Shown here in pieces: positions 47,363-56,117 of a DNA stretch of 64,000 nt. This stretch comes from Pigmentiphaga kullae (GTDB lineage Bacteria; Pseudomonadota; Gammaproteobacteria; Burkholderiales; Burkholderiaceae_B), in NCBI RefSeq assembly GCF_004216695.1, contig NZ_SGXC01000003.1, positions 496,001-560,000 on the forward strand. Direction: 5' to 3'. The notes under the pieces were generated by a model. That model did no database searches. It worked only from the letters and a program-made list of their open reading frames with translations, and was not told the DNA's origin. The translations under genes were made by a program, and so were the position numbers. Every line of letters begins with the position of its first letter. Position 1 is the stretch's first letter.

Positions 47363-48292
47363 ATGGAGTTCAAGGACTACTACGCTACTTTGGGCGTCGA
47401 GCAGGGGGCGTCGGACGACGACATCCGGCATGCCTACCGCAAGCTGGCCCGCAAGTACCATCCGGACGTCAGCAAAGAGGCCGACGCCGAGCAGCGCATG
47501 CGCGACGTCAACGAGGCCTACCAGGTGCTGAAGGATCCCGAGAAACGAGCCGCCTACGACAACCTGGCGGCCGGCGTCTCGCCCGGCGGCGATTTCCGCC
47601 CGCCGCCCGACTGGGACAGCGGGTTCGAGTTCCGCGGGGCCAGCCCCAACGACGACGCGGCGTTCAGCGAGTTCTTCTCGTCGCTGTTCGGCGCCCGCCA
47701 TCGTCCGGGCGGCGCGCAGATGCGCGCCCGGGGCGAGGACCACCACGCCGCCATCGAGATCGACCTGGACGACGCCCTGCACGGCGCCACCCGCGACATC
47801 TCGCTGCGCTCCATCGGCCACGACGAGCACGGGCAGCCGCGGCTGCAAACCCGCACGCTGAGCGTGCGCATCCCGGCCGGGATCCGCGAAGGGCAGTTCA
47901 TCCGCCTGGCGGGACAGGGCATGCCGGGCCTGGGCGGCGGCGAGAACGGCGACCTCTACCTCGAAGTCCGGATCAAACCCCACCCGCGCTATCGGGTCGA
48001 GGGCCGCGACCTGTACATGGACCTGCCGGTGGCCCCCTGGGAGGCCGCGCTGGGCGCCACGGTGCGGGCACCCACGCCGCACGGGCCGGTCGAGGTCAAC
48101 GTGCCGGCGAATTCGCGCAATGGCCGCAAGCTGCGCCTGAAGGGCAAGGGCATTCCGGGAGACCCGGCGGGCGATTTCTATCTGGTGCTGGAGATCGCCT
48201 GGCCGCCCGCCGACACCGAGAAGGCGAAGGCGGCCTATAGACACCTGGCGCAGGAAGTGCCCTTCGACCCGCGCCGGAACCTGGGAGACTGA
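47363..48292 (+). CDS. cbpA: Curved-DNA-binding DnaJ-type co-chaperone CbpA
   Basis: A 309-residue class B J-domain protein. The J domain occupies residues about 5-70 with HPD at 33-35. A short linker follows, then two C-terminal substrate-binding domains without zinc finger (RTLSVRIPAGIREGQFIRLA). It stimulates DnaK and associates with the nucleoid. It is followed 2 bp later by its modulator gene cbpM and is preceded by an RpoH-like promoter. Confidence 0.93.
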   Translation: MEFKDYYATLGVEQGASDDDIRHAYRKLARKYHPDVSKEADAEQRMRDVNEAYQVLKDPEKRAAYDNLAAGVSPGGDFRPPPDWDSGFEFRGASPNDDAAFSEFFSSLFGARHRPGGAQMRARGEDHHAAIEIDLDDALHGATRDISLRSIGHDEHGQPRLQTRTLSVRIPAGIREGQFIRLAGQGMPGLGGGENGDLYLEVRIKPHPRYRVEGRDLYMDLPVAPWEAALGATVRAPTPHGPVEVNVPANSRNGRKLRLKGKGIPGDPAGDFYLVLEIAWPPADTEKAKAAYRHLAQEVPFDPRRNLGD

Positions 48293-48294
48293 CG

Positions 48295-48612
48295 ATGAAG
48301 ACGGTTGCCGTCACCGCCACATTGGTGGGCAAGGAACAGCCGCTCAGCACCGGGGAGCTGGCCCGGGCCTGCGGCGCGGAAGAGGCCTGGGTGCTGCAAC
48401 TGGTACGGGTCGGCATCATCGAGGCAAGCGGCCGTCCGGCCGACTGGTGCTTCGACAGCGCCGCGCTGCGGCAGGCGCTGGCGGCGCGCGACCTGCAGCG
48501 CGATTTCGACGCCAGCCTGGATGCGGCGGCCCTGATCCTCGACATGAGCAACGAAATACGGCGGCTGCGCGCGCGGCTGCGCGTGCTGGGCCTGGACGCC
48601 GAGGGCCGCTGA
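48295..48612 (+). CDS. cbpM: Chaperone modulator CbpM
   Basis: A 105-residue protein of the CbpM/MerR-like helical group. It begins MKTVAVTATLVGKEQPLSTG, and ARACGAEEAWVLQLVRVGII forms the helix-turn-helix-like part, with a C-terminal helix (MSNEIRRLRARLRVLGLD). CbpM binds the CbpA J domain and inhibits it. Gene order cbpA-cbpM supports the call. Confidence 0.88.
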   Translation: MKTVAVTATLVGKEQPLSTGELARACGAEEAWVLQLVRVGIIEASGRPADWCFDSAALRQALAARDLQRDFDASLDAAALILDMSNEIRRLRARLRVLGLDAEGR

Positions 48613-48660
48613 ACGCCACGATTTCGGGTTTACCCTAGTGTCGATGGGAAGGCGGAGCGG

Positions 48661-48713
48661 CTATATTTCGTTCTGTTCCGTGTATGGATTGTCAGTTCAT
48701 ATTTGAAACGACA
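48661..48713 (+). promoter_or_regulatory. Shared promoter block 2, upstream of the Rieske operon
   Basis: This block matches 36758-36812 with one 1-bp gap and a few substitutions: it begins CTATATTT, has CTGTTCCGTGTATG in the middle and ends TTTGAAACGAC. Further upstream both loci also share a GTTTACCC stretch. It lies 47 bp before the second IclR gene. Probably the promoter and operator that links the two operons. Confidence 0.65.
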
Positions 48714-48759
48714 TCCGTGCCCATCCCCTTAGCTGCTCGAACGAACCCTGGCGCGCGCC

Positions 48760-49602
48760 GTGAACCCGCTACTCCCTCAGGAAAACTCGCAGGACAAGTA
48801 CGTCGTTCCGGGCCTGGAGCGAGGCCTGCGCGTGCTGTGCGAGGTCGGCCAGGCGCAGGGCGCCATGAACGCGCCCGAACTGGCACGCCGGCTGGGCGTG
48901 CCCCGCACCACCGTGTTCCGGCTGCTGGCCACGCTCGAGCGCATGGGCTTCGTGCATCGCGCGGACAACGGCCGCGACTACTCCCTGGGCATGGCCGTGC
49001 TGCGCCTGGGCTTCGAATACCTCGCCTCGCTCGAACTGACACAGTTGGGCGCGCCCCTGCTGGAGCGGGTGCGCAACGAGTTCAATCTTTCCTGTCACCT
49101 GGTGGTGCGCGACGGCGCTGACATCGTCTACGTCGCCAAGGCCGCCGCCAACACGCCGCTCGCCAGTTCGGTGAACGTCGGCACGCGCCTGCCCGCCCAC
49201 GCCACGGTGCTGGGCCGGGTGCTGATGGCCGACATGTCGCTGGACGAGTTGCGCGAACTGTATCCGCAGGGCTCGCTGCCCGTCGTCAACGCGTTCACGC
49301 CGCGTTCGGTGGAGCAGTTGCACGCGCTGCTGGTGGAGGATCGCCGGCGGCCCTACCTGCTGCACGAAGGTTTCTTCGAATCGGGCATCTCGACCCTGGC
49401 TGCGCCGGTGCGCGAACAGGGCGGCGCCATCGCCGCCGCGCTGGGCGTGGCGATGCCCGCCGTGCCGCTGGAGGCCGGCCGCCTGGAGCGCCTGGCCGGC
49501 AGCGTCTGCGAAAGCGCCGCCGAACTTTCTTCTTTGCTCAACTACCGTGGGCAGGATGCCGCCTACGGTCTCGATGAAAAACTGAACGGAATGGTTGCCT
49601 AA
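48760..49602 (+). CDS. IclR-family regulator (paralogue 2)
   Basis: A 280-residue regulator, first gene of the long catabolic operon. The winged helix is [20 protein letters not shown]; the effector domain includes HLVVRDGADIVYVAKAA and VGTRLPAHATVLGRVL. It is a close paralogue of the protein at 40505. The start is a GTG at 48760. Its stop (TAA) shares a base with the start codon of the next gene, so translation is coupled. It presumably senses the pathway substrate. Confidence 0.92.
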   Translation: MNPLLPQENSQDKYVVPGLERGLRVLCEVGQAQGAMNAPELARRLGVPRTTVFRLLATLERMGFVHRADNGRDYSLGMAVLRLGFEYLASLELTQLGAPLLERVRNEFNLSCHLVVRDGADIVYVAKAAANTPLASSVNVGTRLPAHATVLGRVLMADMSLDELRELYPQGSLPVVNAFTPRSVEQLHALLVEDRRRPYLLHEGFFESGISTLAAPVREQGGAIAAALGVAMPAVPLEAGRLERLAGSVCESAAELSSLLNYRGQDAAYGLDEKLNGMVA

Positions 49603-50399
49603 TGACTATGTATAAGCTTGACGGGAAAGTCGCCGTCGTCACGGGGGGAACCTCGGGCATCGGTCTCGCGACGGTCGGCTTGCTGCTGGAAGCCGGCGCG
49701 GCGGTCGCCTTCTGCGGCCGCAACGAAGACAAGCTCAACGAGGCCAGGGACAGCCTCTTGGCCCGCTTTCCCGGCGCCCGCATCCTCGCCGCCCGCTGCG
49801 ACGTGCTGGTGCCCGAGCAGGTCGAGGCCTTCGCCGCCCAGGTGCAGCGCGAGCTGGGCACGGCGTCCATCCTGGTCAACAACGCCGGCCAGGGCCGCGT
49901 GTCCACGTTCGCCAGCACCGAGAACTCGGCCTGGCTGGACGAAGTCCAACTGAAGTTCTTCTCGGTCATCAACCCGACCCGCGCCTTCATCCCGCAGCTC
50001 GAGCAGAACGAGGATGCCGCGATCGTGTGCGTGAACTCGCTGCTGGCCATCCAGCCCGAACCGCACATGGTGGCCACTTCGGCCGCGCGCGCCGGCATCC
50101 ACAACCTGGTGCGCTCGCTGGCCTTCGAACTGGCCCCCAAGAAGATCCGCGTGAACGGCATCCTGCTGGGCCTGGTGGAGTCGGGCCAATGGCGCCGCCG
50201 CTACGAGGAGCGCAAGGACCGCGCGCTGACCTGGGAGCAATGGACGGGCCGCATCGCCGCCGAGAAACAGATTCCGCTGGGCCGCCTCGGCCGTCCCGAA
50301 GAGCCCGCGCGGGCCATTTTCTTCCTTGCCACGCCCTTGTCTTCCTACACGACGGGCAGCCATATCGATATTTCCGGAGGGGTTTGCCGTCATGCCTAA
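49602..50399 (+). CDS. SDR-family protein with altered catalytic motif
   Basis: A 265-residue Rossmann protein with the cofactor motif VTGGTSGIG, NNAGQG and a serine in CVNSLLA. The YxxxK dyad is not present at the usual place: the segment before GIHNLVRSLA reads TSAAR, so Tyr and Lys are replaced by Thr and Arg. It belongs to a variant SDR group whose chemistry may differ or which may lack activity. It lies between the IclR gene and the ThDP-enzyme gene with overlapping start and stop codons. Confidence 0.82.
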   Translation: MTMYKLDGKVAVVTGGTSGIGLATVGLLLEAGAAVAFCGRNEDKLNEARDSLLARFPGARILAARCDVLVPEQVEAFAAQVQRELGTASILVNNAGQGRVSTFASTENSAWLDEVQLKFFSVINPTRAFIPQLEQNEDAAIVCVNSLLAIQPEPHMVATSAARAGIHNLVRSLAFELAPKKIRVNGILLGLVESGQWRRRYEERKDRALTWEQWTGRIAAEKQIPLGRLGRPEEPARAIFFLATPLSSYTTGSHIDISGGVCRHA

Positions 50400-52071
50400 T
50401 GTCAACCGTATCACCGTCGGCGCAGCCATTGCGCAGTTCCTGGAGAACTGCGGCGTCAAGGCGGCATTCGGGGTCATCTCGATCCACAACATGCCCATCC
50501 TCGATGCCTTCGGCGAACGCGGCAACATCCGCTTCGTCATGGCCCGCGGCGAAGCCGGCGCGACCAACATGGCCGATGCCTATGCCCGCACCACCGGCGG
50601 CCTGGGCGTGACCGTGACCAGCACCGGCACGGCCGCCGGCAACGCCGCCGGCTCGATGGTCGAGGCCATTACCGCCGGCACGCCGCTGCTGCACCTGACC
50701 GGCCAGATCGACAGCCCCTACCTGGACCAGAACCTGGGTTTCATCCACGAAGCCAACCACCAGCTCGACATGCTGAAGGCCGTGTCCAAGGCCGCCTTCC
50801 GCATCCGCACGCCCGAGACCGCCATCGGCATCGTCAAGCGCGCCGTGCAGATCGCCATGACGGCCCCCACCGGTCCGGTCAGCATCGAGATCCCCATCGA
50901 CGTGCAGGCCGCCCTGATCGACGAACCCGCCGACCTGAACCCGCTGCCCGTGGCGGCGCTGGTGCCGTCCGAGGCCGCGCTGGACGAGCTGGCCAGCCGC
51001 CTGGCCCAGGCCAGGCGCCCGCTGCTGTGGCTGGGCGGCGGCGCCCGCCAGGCCGGCGAGCAGGTCCGCCGCCTGGTCAAGCTGGGCTTCGGCGTGATCA
51101 CCAGCACGCAGGGCCGCGGCGTGATCCCGGAAAACGACCCGGCCTGCCTGGGCTCGTTCACGGTCGCCAAGCCGGTCGAAAACCTGTACCAGACCGTGGA
51201 CGCGCTACTGGTGGTCGGCTCGCGCCTGCGCAGCAACGAGACGCTGAAGTACGCGATCAAGCTGCCCGCCACCCGCTATCGCATCGACGCCGATTCGCAG
51301 GCGGACGGCCGCGCGTACACCACCGATTTCTTCGTCAACGGCGATGCCACCCTGGCGCTCAAGGGCTTGGCCGATCGCCTGGAAGGCAAGATGTCGGTCG
51401 ATCCCAAGTTCCTGGACGACATCCAGTCAGCCAGGCAAGGAGCGATGGCCAAGCTGCGCGACGACGTCGGCCCGTACACCCGGCTGATCGATACCCTGCA
51501 ATCGGTGGTGGGCGAGTCCTTCAACTGGGTGCGCGACGTCACGCTGTCCAACAGCATCTGGGGCAACCGCCTGCCTTGCCTGCATGATTCCAAGGCAGGG
51601 GTGCACGCCCTGGGCGGCGGCATCGGGCTGGGCCTGGCCATGGGCGTGGGCGCCGCGGTGGGCGCGGCCGTGAGCGGCTCGGGCAAGAAGACCTTCACGC
51701 TGGCCGGCGACGGCGGCTTCATCCTGAACCTGGGCGAGCTGGCGACGGCCGTGCAGGAGCAGGCCGACATGCTGATCGTCCTGATGAACGACCAGTCGTA
51801 CGGCGTCATCAAGAACATCCAGGACGCGGTCTACGGCGGACGCAAGCACTACGTGCAGCTGCACACGCCGGACTACGCGCTGCTGACCCAGTCCATGGGC
51901 CTGGGCCATGCCCGCGTCAGCAACCTGGACGAGCTGGAAGGCGCGCTCAGGCAGGGGTTGGCCGCTAAGGGGCCGTTCATCGTCGAGATCGACATGCTGT
52001 CGGTCGGCGGCTTCAACACCAAGTTCGCGGGTCCCCCGGTCAAGGCCGCGACCGACAAGGCGGGAGCCTGA
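50392..52071 (+). CDS. Thiamine-diphosphate enzyme (acetolactate synthase/benzoylformate decarboxylase family)
   Basis: A 559-residue ThDP enzyme. The cofactor-activating glutamate is E54 in ARGEAGATNMADAYAR. The ThDP-Mg motif starts AGDGGFILNLGE near residue 438 and ends at the ND pair about 27 residues on. Family members carboligate or decarboxylate 2-oxo acids. Next to an SDR and an aldehyde dehydrogenase, a 2-oxo-acid decarboxylase giving an aldehyde is the most coherent role (inference). The ATG at 50392 overlaps the SDR stop and follows a GGAGG ribosome-binding site. Confidence 0.85.
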   Translation: MPNVNRITVGAAIAQFLENCGVKAAFGVISIHNMPILDAFGERGNIRFVMARGEAGATNMADAYARTTGGLGVTVTSTGTAAGNAAGSMVEAITAGTPLLHLTGQIDSPYLDQNLGFIHEANHQLDMLKAVSKAAFRIRTPETAIGIVKRAVQIAMTAPTGPVSIEIPIDVQAALIDEPADLNPLPVAALVPSEAALDELASRLAQARRPLLWLGGGARQAGEQVRRLVKLGFGVITSTQGRGVIPENDPACLGSFTVAKPVENLYQTVDALLVVGSRLRSNETLKYAIKLPATRYRIDADSQADGRAYTTDFFVNGDATLALKGLADRLEGKMSVDPKFLDDIQSARQGAMAKLRDDVGPYTRLIDTLQSVVGESFNWVRDVTLSNSIWGNRLPCLHDSKAGVHALGGGIGLGLAMGVGAAVGAAVSGSGKKTFTLAGDGGFILNLGELATAVQEQADMLIVLMNDQSYGVIKNIQDAVYGGRKHYVQLHTPDYALLTQSMGLGHARVSNLDELEGALRQGLAAKGPFIVEIDMLSVGGFNTKFAGPPVKAATDKAGA

Positions 52072-52074
52072 ACC

Positions 52075-53553
52075 ATGCTGATCTCCGACAAGAACCTTCC
52101 CATCTGCGTCGCCGGCGTCTGGCGCGAGGGCGGCGGCGAACGCTACGCCACGCTCTATCCGGCCACAGGCGAGCCCGTGGCCTATCTGAACGCAGCCAGC
52201 CTGGACGACGTCGAAGAGGCGATCCAGGGCGCGCACCGGGCCTTTCGCACCAGCGGCTGGGCCCAGCGCAAGCCGCATGAGCGCGCCGCCGTGCTGTACC
52301 GGATCGCGCAACTGATCCGCGAGCGCGCCGAGGACCTGGCCCAGCGCCAGCGCCTGGACAACGGCAAGCCCATCAGCGAGACGCGCGCGCTGGTGGCCAG
52401 CGCGGCCGGCACCTTCCAGTTCTTCGCCGCCGCCTGCGAGACGCTCGAGGAAGTGATCACCCCGTCGCGCGGCGACTACCTGTCCATGAGCGTGTACGAC
52501 CCCATGGGCGTGGTGGCCGCCATCACCCCGTGGAACTCGCCCATCGCCAGCGAGGCCCAGAAGATGGCCCCGGCGCTGGCCGCCGGCAACGCCCTCGTGG
52601 TCAAGCCCGCCGAGGTCACGCCGCTGATGGCGCTGGACCTGGCCGCCATCTGCGAGGAAGCCGGCGTGCCCAAGGGCATCGTCAGCGTGCTGCCCGGCAA
52701 GGGTTCGGTCATCGGCGACGCCATCACCAAGCATCCGCTGGTCAAGCGCGTGTCCTTCACCGGCGGCACGGCCACCGGCCGGCACATCGCCCACATCGCC
52801 GCCGACAAGATGATGCCGGTGTCGCTGGAGCTGGGCGGCAAGTCGCCCACCATGGTGTTCGAGGACGCCGACCTGGACCACGCCGTCAACGGCGTGCTGT
52901 ACGGCATCTTCAGTTCGTCGGGCGAGTCCTGCATCGCCGGTTCGCGCCTGTTCGTCGCCTCGTCGATCTATGAGCAGTTCCTGGACCGGCTGACCCAGCG
53001 CGCCGCCGCGCTGCGCGTGGGCGACCCTGCCGACGAACGCACCCAGATGGGCCCGCTCATCACCGGCCGCCACCGCGAATCGATCGAGCGCTACGTCGAG
53101 CTGGGCGTGTCCGAAGGCGGCCGCATCCGCACCGGCGGCCAGCGTCCGGAAGGCGGCATCTACGACAAGGGCTATTTCTATCGCCCCACCATCATCGAAG
53201 GCCTGAACAACCAGGCGCGCATCAGCCAGGAAGAAATCTTCGGGCCGGTGCTGGTGGCGATGCCCTTCGACAACGAAGAGAACCTGATCGAGCAGGCCAA
53301 CGACAGCGTGTACGCGCTGGCGGCCGGCATCTGGACCCGCGACTACAAGCGCGCCTGGCGCGTCGGCCGCGCCGTGCAGGCCGGTACGGTGTGGATCAAC
53401 ACCTACAAGTTCTTCTCGATCTCCACGCCGTTCGGCGGCTGGCGCGACAGCGGCCTGGGCCGCGAGAAGGGCCGACTCGGCATCCTGCAGTACATGGAAC
53501 AGAAAGGCATGTACTGGGGCATGAACGAAACCCCGTTGCCCTGGGCAAATTGA
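52075..53553 (+). CDS. NAD(P)-dependent aldehyde dehydrogenase
   Basis: A 492-residue enzyme of the ALDH superfamily, with general base E252 in LELGGKSP and nucleophile C286 in GESCIAGSR, plus PWNSPIASEAQKMAPALAAG in the cofactor domain. It starts 3 bp after the ThDP-enzyme gene. It probably oxidises the aldehyde formed by that enzyme or a ring-cleavage semialdehyde. Confidence 0.9.
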   Translation: MLISDKNLPICVAGVWREGGGERYATLYPATGEPVAYLNAASLDDVEEAIQGAHRAFRTSGWAQRKPHERAAVLYRIAQLIRERAEDLAQRQRLDNGKPISETRALVASAAGTFQFFAAACETLEEVITPSRGDYLSMSVYDPMGVVAAITPWNSPIASEAQKMAPALAAGNALVVKPAEVTPLMALDLAAICEEAGVPKGIVSVLPGKGSVIGDAITKHPLVKRVSFTGGTATGRHIAHIAADKMMPVSLELGGKSPTMVFEDADLDHAVNGVLYGIFSSSGESCIAGSRLFVASSIYEQFLDRLTQRAAALRVGDPADERTQMGPLITGRHRESIERYVELGVSEGGRIRTGGQRPEGGIYDKGYFYRPTIIEGLNNQARISQEEIFGPVLVAMPFDNEENLIEQANDSVYALAAGIWTRDYKRAWRVGRAVQAGTVWINTYKFFSISTPFGGWRDSGLGREKGRLGILQYMEQKGMYWGMNETPLPWAN

Positions 53554-53567
53554 GGTAGGAGAGCCAA

Positions 53568-54527
53568 ATGGACGTATTGGGTATAGACGAAATCACCTAC
53601 GGGGCCGACGATCTGGCCGCCTGCAAGCAGTTCCTGTCCGACTGGGGCCTGACGCTTGCCGAGGAAACCGACAAGTCGCTGGTGTTCGAGTCGATGAACA
53701 AGTGCCGGGTGATCGTGAAGACCACCGATTTCCCGGGCCTGCCGCCGGCGATCGAGGAGGGCCCGACGCTGCGTGAAGTGGTGTGGGGCGTGTCCAGCGA
53801 CGAAGTGCTGGAGCGTTTCGCCACTCGCCTGAAGGACAAGCCGGGCTACGTGAACGAAGGCGGACGGGTCGGTTGTACCGATCCCAACGGCCTGGCCGTG
53901 CGTTTCCAGACCACCCGCAAGATCGACATCGATCTCGACAGCCCGGGCATGAACACCTGGGGCACCAAGGCCCGCCGCAACCAGCGCAGCCCGATCTACG
54001 AGCGCGCCACCCCTATCGAAGTCGGGCATGTGGTGTTCTTCGTGAAGGATGTGAAGGCCTGCGAGCAGTTCTATACCGAGAACTTCGGTTTCGTGGCCTC
54101 CGACCGCTATCCGGGCAAGGGCGCCTTCCTGCGCTGCGCGCCCGAGGGCGGCCATCACGACCTGTTCCTGCTGCAGCCGCCGCAGCCGCGCGCCGGCCTG
54201 AATCACGTGGCGTTCGCCGTGCGCGACATCCACGAGGTGTTCGGCGGCGGCATGGCGATGGCCCGCGACGGCTGGAGCACGCAGCTCGGCCCGGGCCGGC
54301 ACCCGATCTCGTCGGCCTATTTCTGGTACTTCAACTTCCCCGGCGGCGGCCTGATCGAGTACTACGCCGACGACGACTACCTGGATGCCGAGTGGGAAGC
54401 CCGCGATTTCGAGCCCGGCCCGACGGTGTTCGCCGAATGGGCGATCGATGGCGGCCTGGACGGCAATACCCGCCGCCAGAAGAACGCCAAGGCGCCCGAC
54501 GGCAAGTTTCTTACCGAGAAGAAGTAG
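53568..54527 (+). CDS. Extradiol-type (VOC superfamily) ring-cleavage dioxygenase
   Basis: A 319-residue two-domain VOC protein of type I extradiol dioxygenase size. The second domain keeps the Fe(II) facial triad H154 (EVGHVVFFVK), H213 (LNHVAFAVRD) and E264 (GLIEYYADDD), while the first domain is non-catalytic. The GRHPISSAYFWYFNFPGGG stretch before the glutamate is typical. It should open a catechol-type ring next to the hydroxyls. It lies between the aldehyde dehydrogenase and two small genes. Substrate unknown. Confidence 0.85.
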   Translation: MDVLGIDEITYGADDLAACKQFLSDWGLTLAEETDKSLVFESMNKCRVIVKTTDFPGLPPAIEEGPTLREVVWGVSSDEVLERFATRLKDKPGYVNEGGRVGCTDPNGLAVRFQTTRKIDIDLDSPGMNTWGTKARRNQRSPIYERATPIEVGHVVFFVKDVKACEQFYTENFGFVASDRYPGKGAFLRCAPEGGHHDLFLLQPPQPRAGLNHVAFAVRDIHEVFGGGMAMARDGWSTQLGPGRHPISSAYFWYFNFPGGGLIEYYADDDYLDAEWEARDFEPGPTVFAEWAIDGGLDGNTRRQKNAKAPDGKFLTEKK

Positions 54528-54536
54528 GGGCGACGT

Positions 54537-54860
54537 ATGGCCGAGCCGGCGAATGTGATGTTGACCGTGCTGCTCAAGCACGATCAGTCGAACAATCTGG
54601 ACGCGGTCCAGACGAAGTTGAAGGAAGCCGACTGGTGGGAGCGGTTCCCACCCGAGGGCGTGAGGATCGTGTCCTGGACCGTGGCGATGGGGCTGGGGCA
54701 GATCGTGACGCTCGAGGTGCCGCCGCATCTGCTGGCCACGGTCAATGTCGAACTCGAGCGCTCGGCCTGGGGTGTGTTCCGCACCGAGTGCTATCCCACT
54801 TATGACTTTGTTCCCGTTCGCGAACGCATCCGCGAACGCGTACGCAACGGAGGTAAATGA
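54537..54860 (+). CDS. Small uncharacterised protein ahead of the Rieske oxygenase
   Basis: A 107-residue protein I cannot assign. It looks like a single alpha/beta domain: strand VMLTVLLKHD, helix NNLDAVQTKLKEADWWERF, then VRIVSWTVAMGLGQIVTLEV, helix HLLATVNVELE, and a basic C-terminus (RERIRERVRNGGK). The pattern recalls ferredoxin-fold dimeric alpha/beta-barrel proteins. Its stop overlaps the start of the 76-residue gene, and the pair directly precedes the Rieske oxygenase, so a structural or accessory role for the oxygenase is possible. Confidence 0.7.
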   Translation: MAEPANVMLTVLLKHDQSNNLDAVQTKLKEADWWERFPPEGVRIVSWTVAMGLGQIVTLEVPPHLLATVNVELERSAWGVFRTECYPTYDFVPVRERIRERVRNGGK

Positions 54861-55087
54861 TGCAACAAGACCGCTATCTGGACCCGCATCAGGCACGGCG
54901 CCGTCCGCCCACCGAGTGGGAAAGCCTGCTGGGCGATTCGCTCGAGCGCGCCTTCGCGGCGGGCAAGCATGAGCTCGCGCCCATCGTCGAGTACCTGAAC
55001 CACGCCGGTCCTCCGGCGCCCAACGGCGTGCCCTGGACCGAGGACCTGCTGCAATCCGAACTGGCCCGCCTGGCCGAGACCGCCTGA
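54857..55087 (+). CDS. Small helical protein resembling a recombinase-like helix-turn-helix
   Basis: A 76-residue protein (start LDPHQARRRPPTEWESLLGD, end WTEDLLQSELARLAE). The second half is like the helical specificity region of serine recombinases (GPPAPNGVPWTEDLL), without any catalytic domain. It is translationally coupled to the 107-residue gene and ends 10 bp before the Rieske gene. DNA binding is possible, but its position suggests an oxygenase accessory factor. Confidence 0.65.
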   Translation: MMQQDRYLDPHQARRRPPTEWESLLGDSLERAFAAGKHELAPIVEYLNHAGPPAPNGVPWTEDLLQSELARLAETA

Positions 55088-55097
55088 GGAGTCCGCC

Positions 55098-56117
55098 ATG
55101 ATCAAGATCGATAGCCCCGACACCCTGCTCGCGAACGGCCTGAAAGACACCTGGTACGCGATCTGTCCGTCCAACTTCATCGCCGACAAGCCCGTGTCGC
55201 TGCGTCGCCTGGGCATGAAGCTGGTGTTCTGGCGCGACGAGGCCGGCAAGCTGTACGCGCTGGAAGACCATTGCCCGCACCGCGGCGCGCCGCTGTCGCG
55301 CGGCATCCTGCTGGGCGACCGCATCGCCTGCGGCTACCACGGCGTGCAGGTGCGCGCCGACGGCGTGGTGACCAACGTGCCGGGCAGCCCCGGCTGCAGC
55401 CTGGAAGGCAAGCGCGCCGCGCGTTCCTTCCACGTGGTCGAGCGCAACGGCGCGGTGTTCCTGTACAACTCGGCCACCAACGTGGACCAGGCGCCCGACT
55501 TCACGCTGCCCGAAGAACTGGTCTCGGACGAGTACGCCGCCTTCCTGTGCTACACCGAATGGCGCGGCGACTACCGCTACGTCATCGACAACGTCATGGA
55601 CCCGATGCACGGGACCTACCTGCACAAGCAGTCGCACTCGATGGCCGAGGGTTCCTCGGTGGCCGAGTTCGGCGTGCGCGACACCGAGCACGGCTTCGTG
55701 TTCGAAAAGAAGGGCCAGCGCGGCGTGAACTTCGACTGGACCGAGTGGGCCAACACCGGCCTGCACTGGCTGCGGCTCGAGATCCCGTATCCGTCCACCG
55801 GCGGTCCCGGCGGCAGCTTCGCCATCGTCGGCACCTACACCCCCATCTCCGAGAACCTGGCCGCCGTGTTCCACTGGCGCTGCCGCAAGGTCTCGGGCTG
55901 GCAGCGCCACGCATGGCAGTTCCTGTACCGCAACCGGCTGGAAGCGCGCCACTGGGCGGTGCTGGAGCAGGACCGCGAAGTGCTGGAAGTCATGGAACCC
56001 GACGCCAACCAGCGCGAAAACCTGTACCAGCACGACATCGGCCTGGTCCGCCTGCGCCGCCACCTGCGCAACCTGGCGACCGAGCAGTTCGAGCAACTGA
56101 AAGGGAAGACGGCGTGA
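55098..56117 (+). CDS. Rieske non-haem iron oxygenase, catalytic subunit
   Basis: A 339-residue oxygenase. The [2Fe-2S] Rieske ligands are C59 and H61 (DHCPHRG) and C78 and H81 (ACGYHG). The mononuclear iron motif is DNVMDPMHGTYLH, with D168 as the bridge to the neighbouring subunit's cluster and H171 and H176 as ligands. Its length and reductase partner suit a two-component class IA system (vanillate demethylase/phthalate dioxygenase type) rather than an alpha-beta dioxygenase. It hydroxylates or demethylates an aromatic acid, which is inferred from class. Confidence 0.9.
   Translation: MIKIDSPDTLLANGLKDTWYAICPSNFIADKPVSLRRLGMKLVFWRDEAGKLYALEDHCPHRGAPLSRGILLGDRIACGYHGVQVRADGVVTNVPGSPGCSLEGKRAARSFHVVERNGAVFLYNSATNVDQAPDFTLPEELVSDEYAAFLCYTEWRGDYRYVIDNVMDPMHGTYLHKQSHSMAEGSSVAEFGVRDTEHGFVFEKKGQRGVNFDWTEWANTGLHWLRLEIPYPSTGGPGGSFAIVGTYTPISENLAAVFHWRCRKVSGWQRHAWQFLYRNRLEARHWAVLEQDREVLEVMEPDANQRENLYQHDIGLVRLRRHLRNLATEQFEQLKGKTA

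Noticed and set aside
53403-56096. 897-residue open frame on the minus strand
   Set aside because: Antisense to the VOC, small-protein and Rieske genes; no recognisable domain and biased composition.
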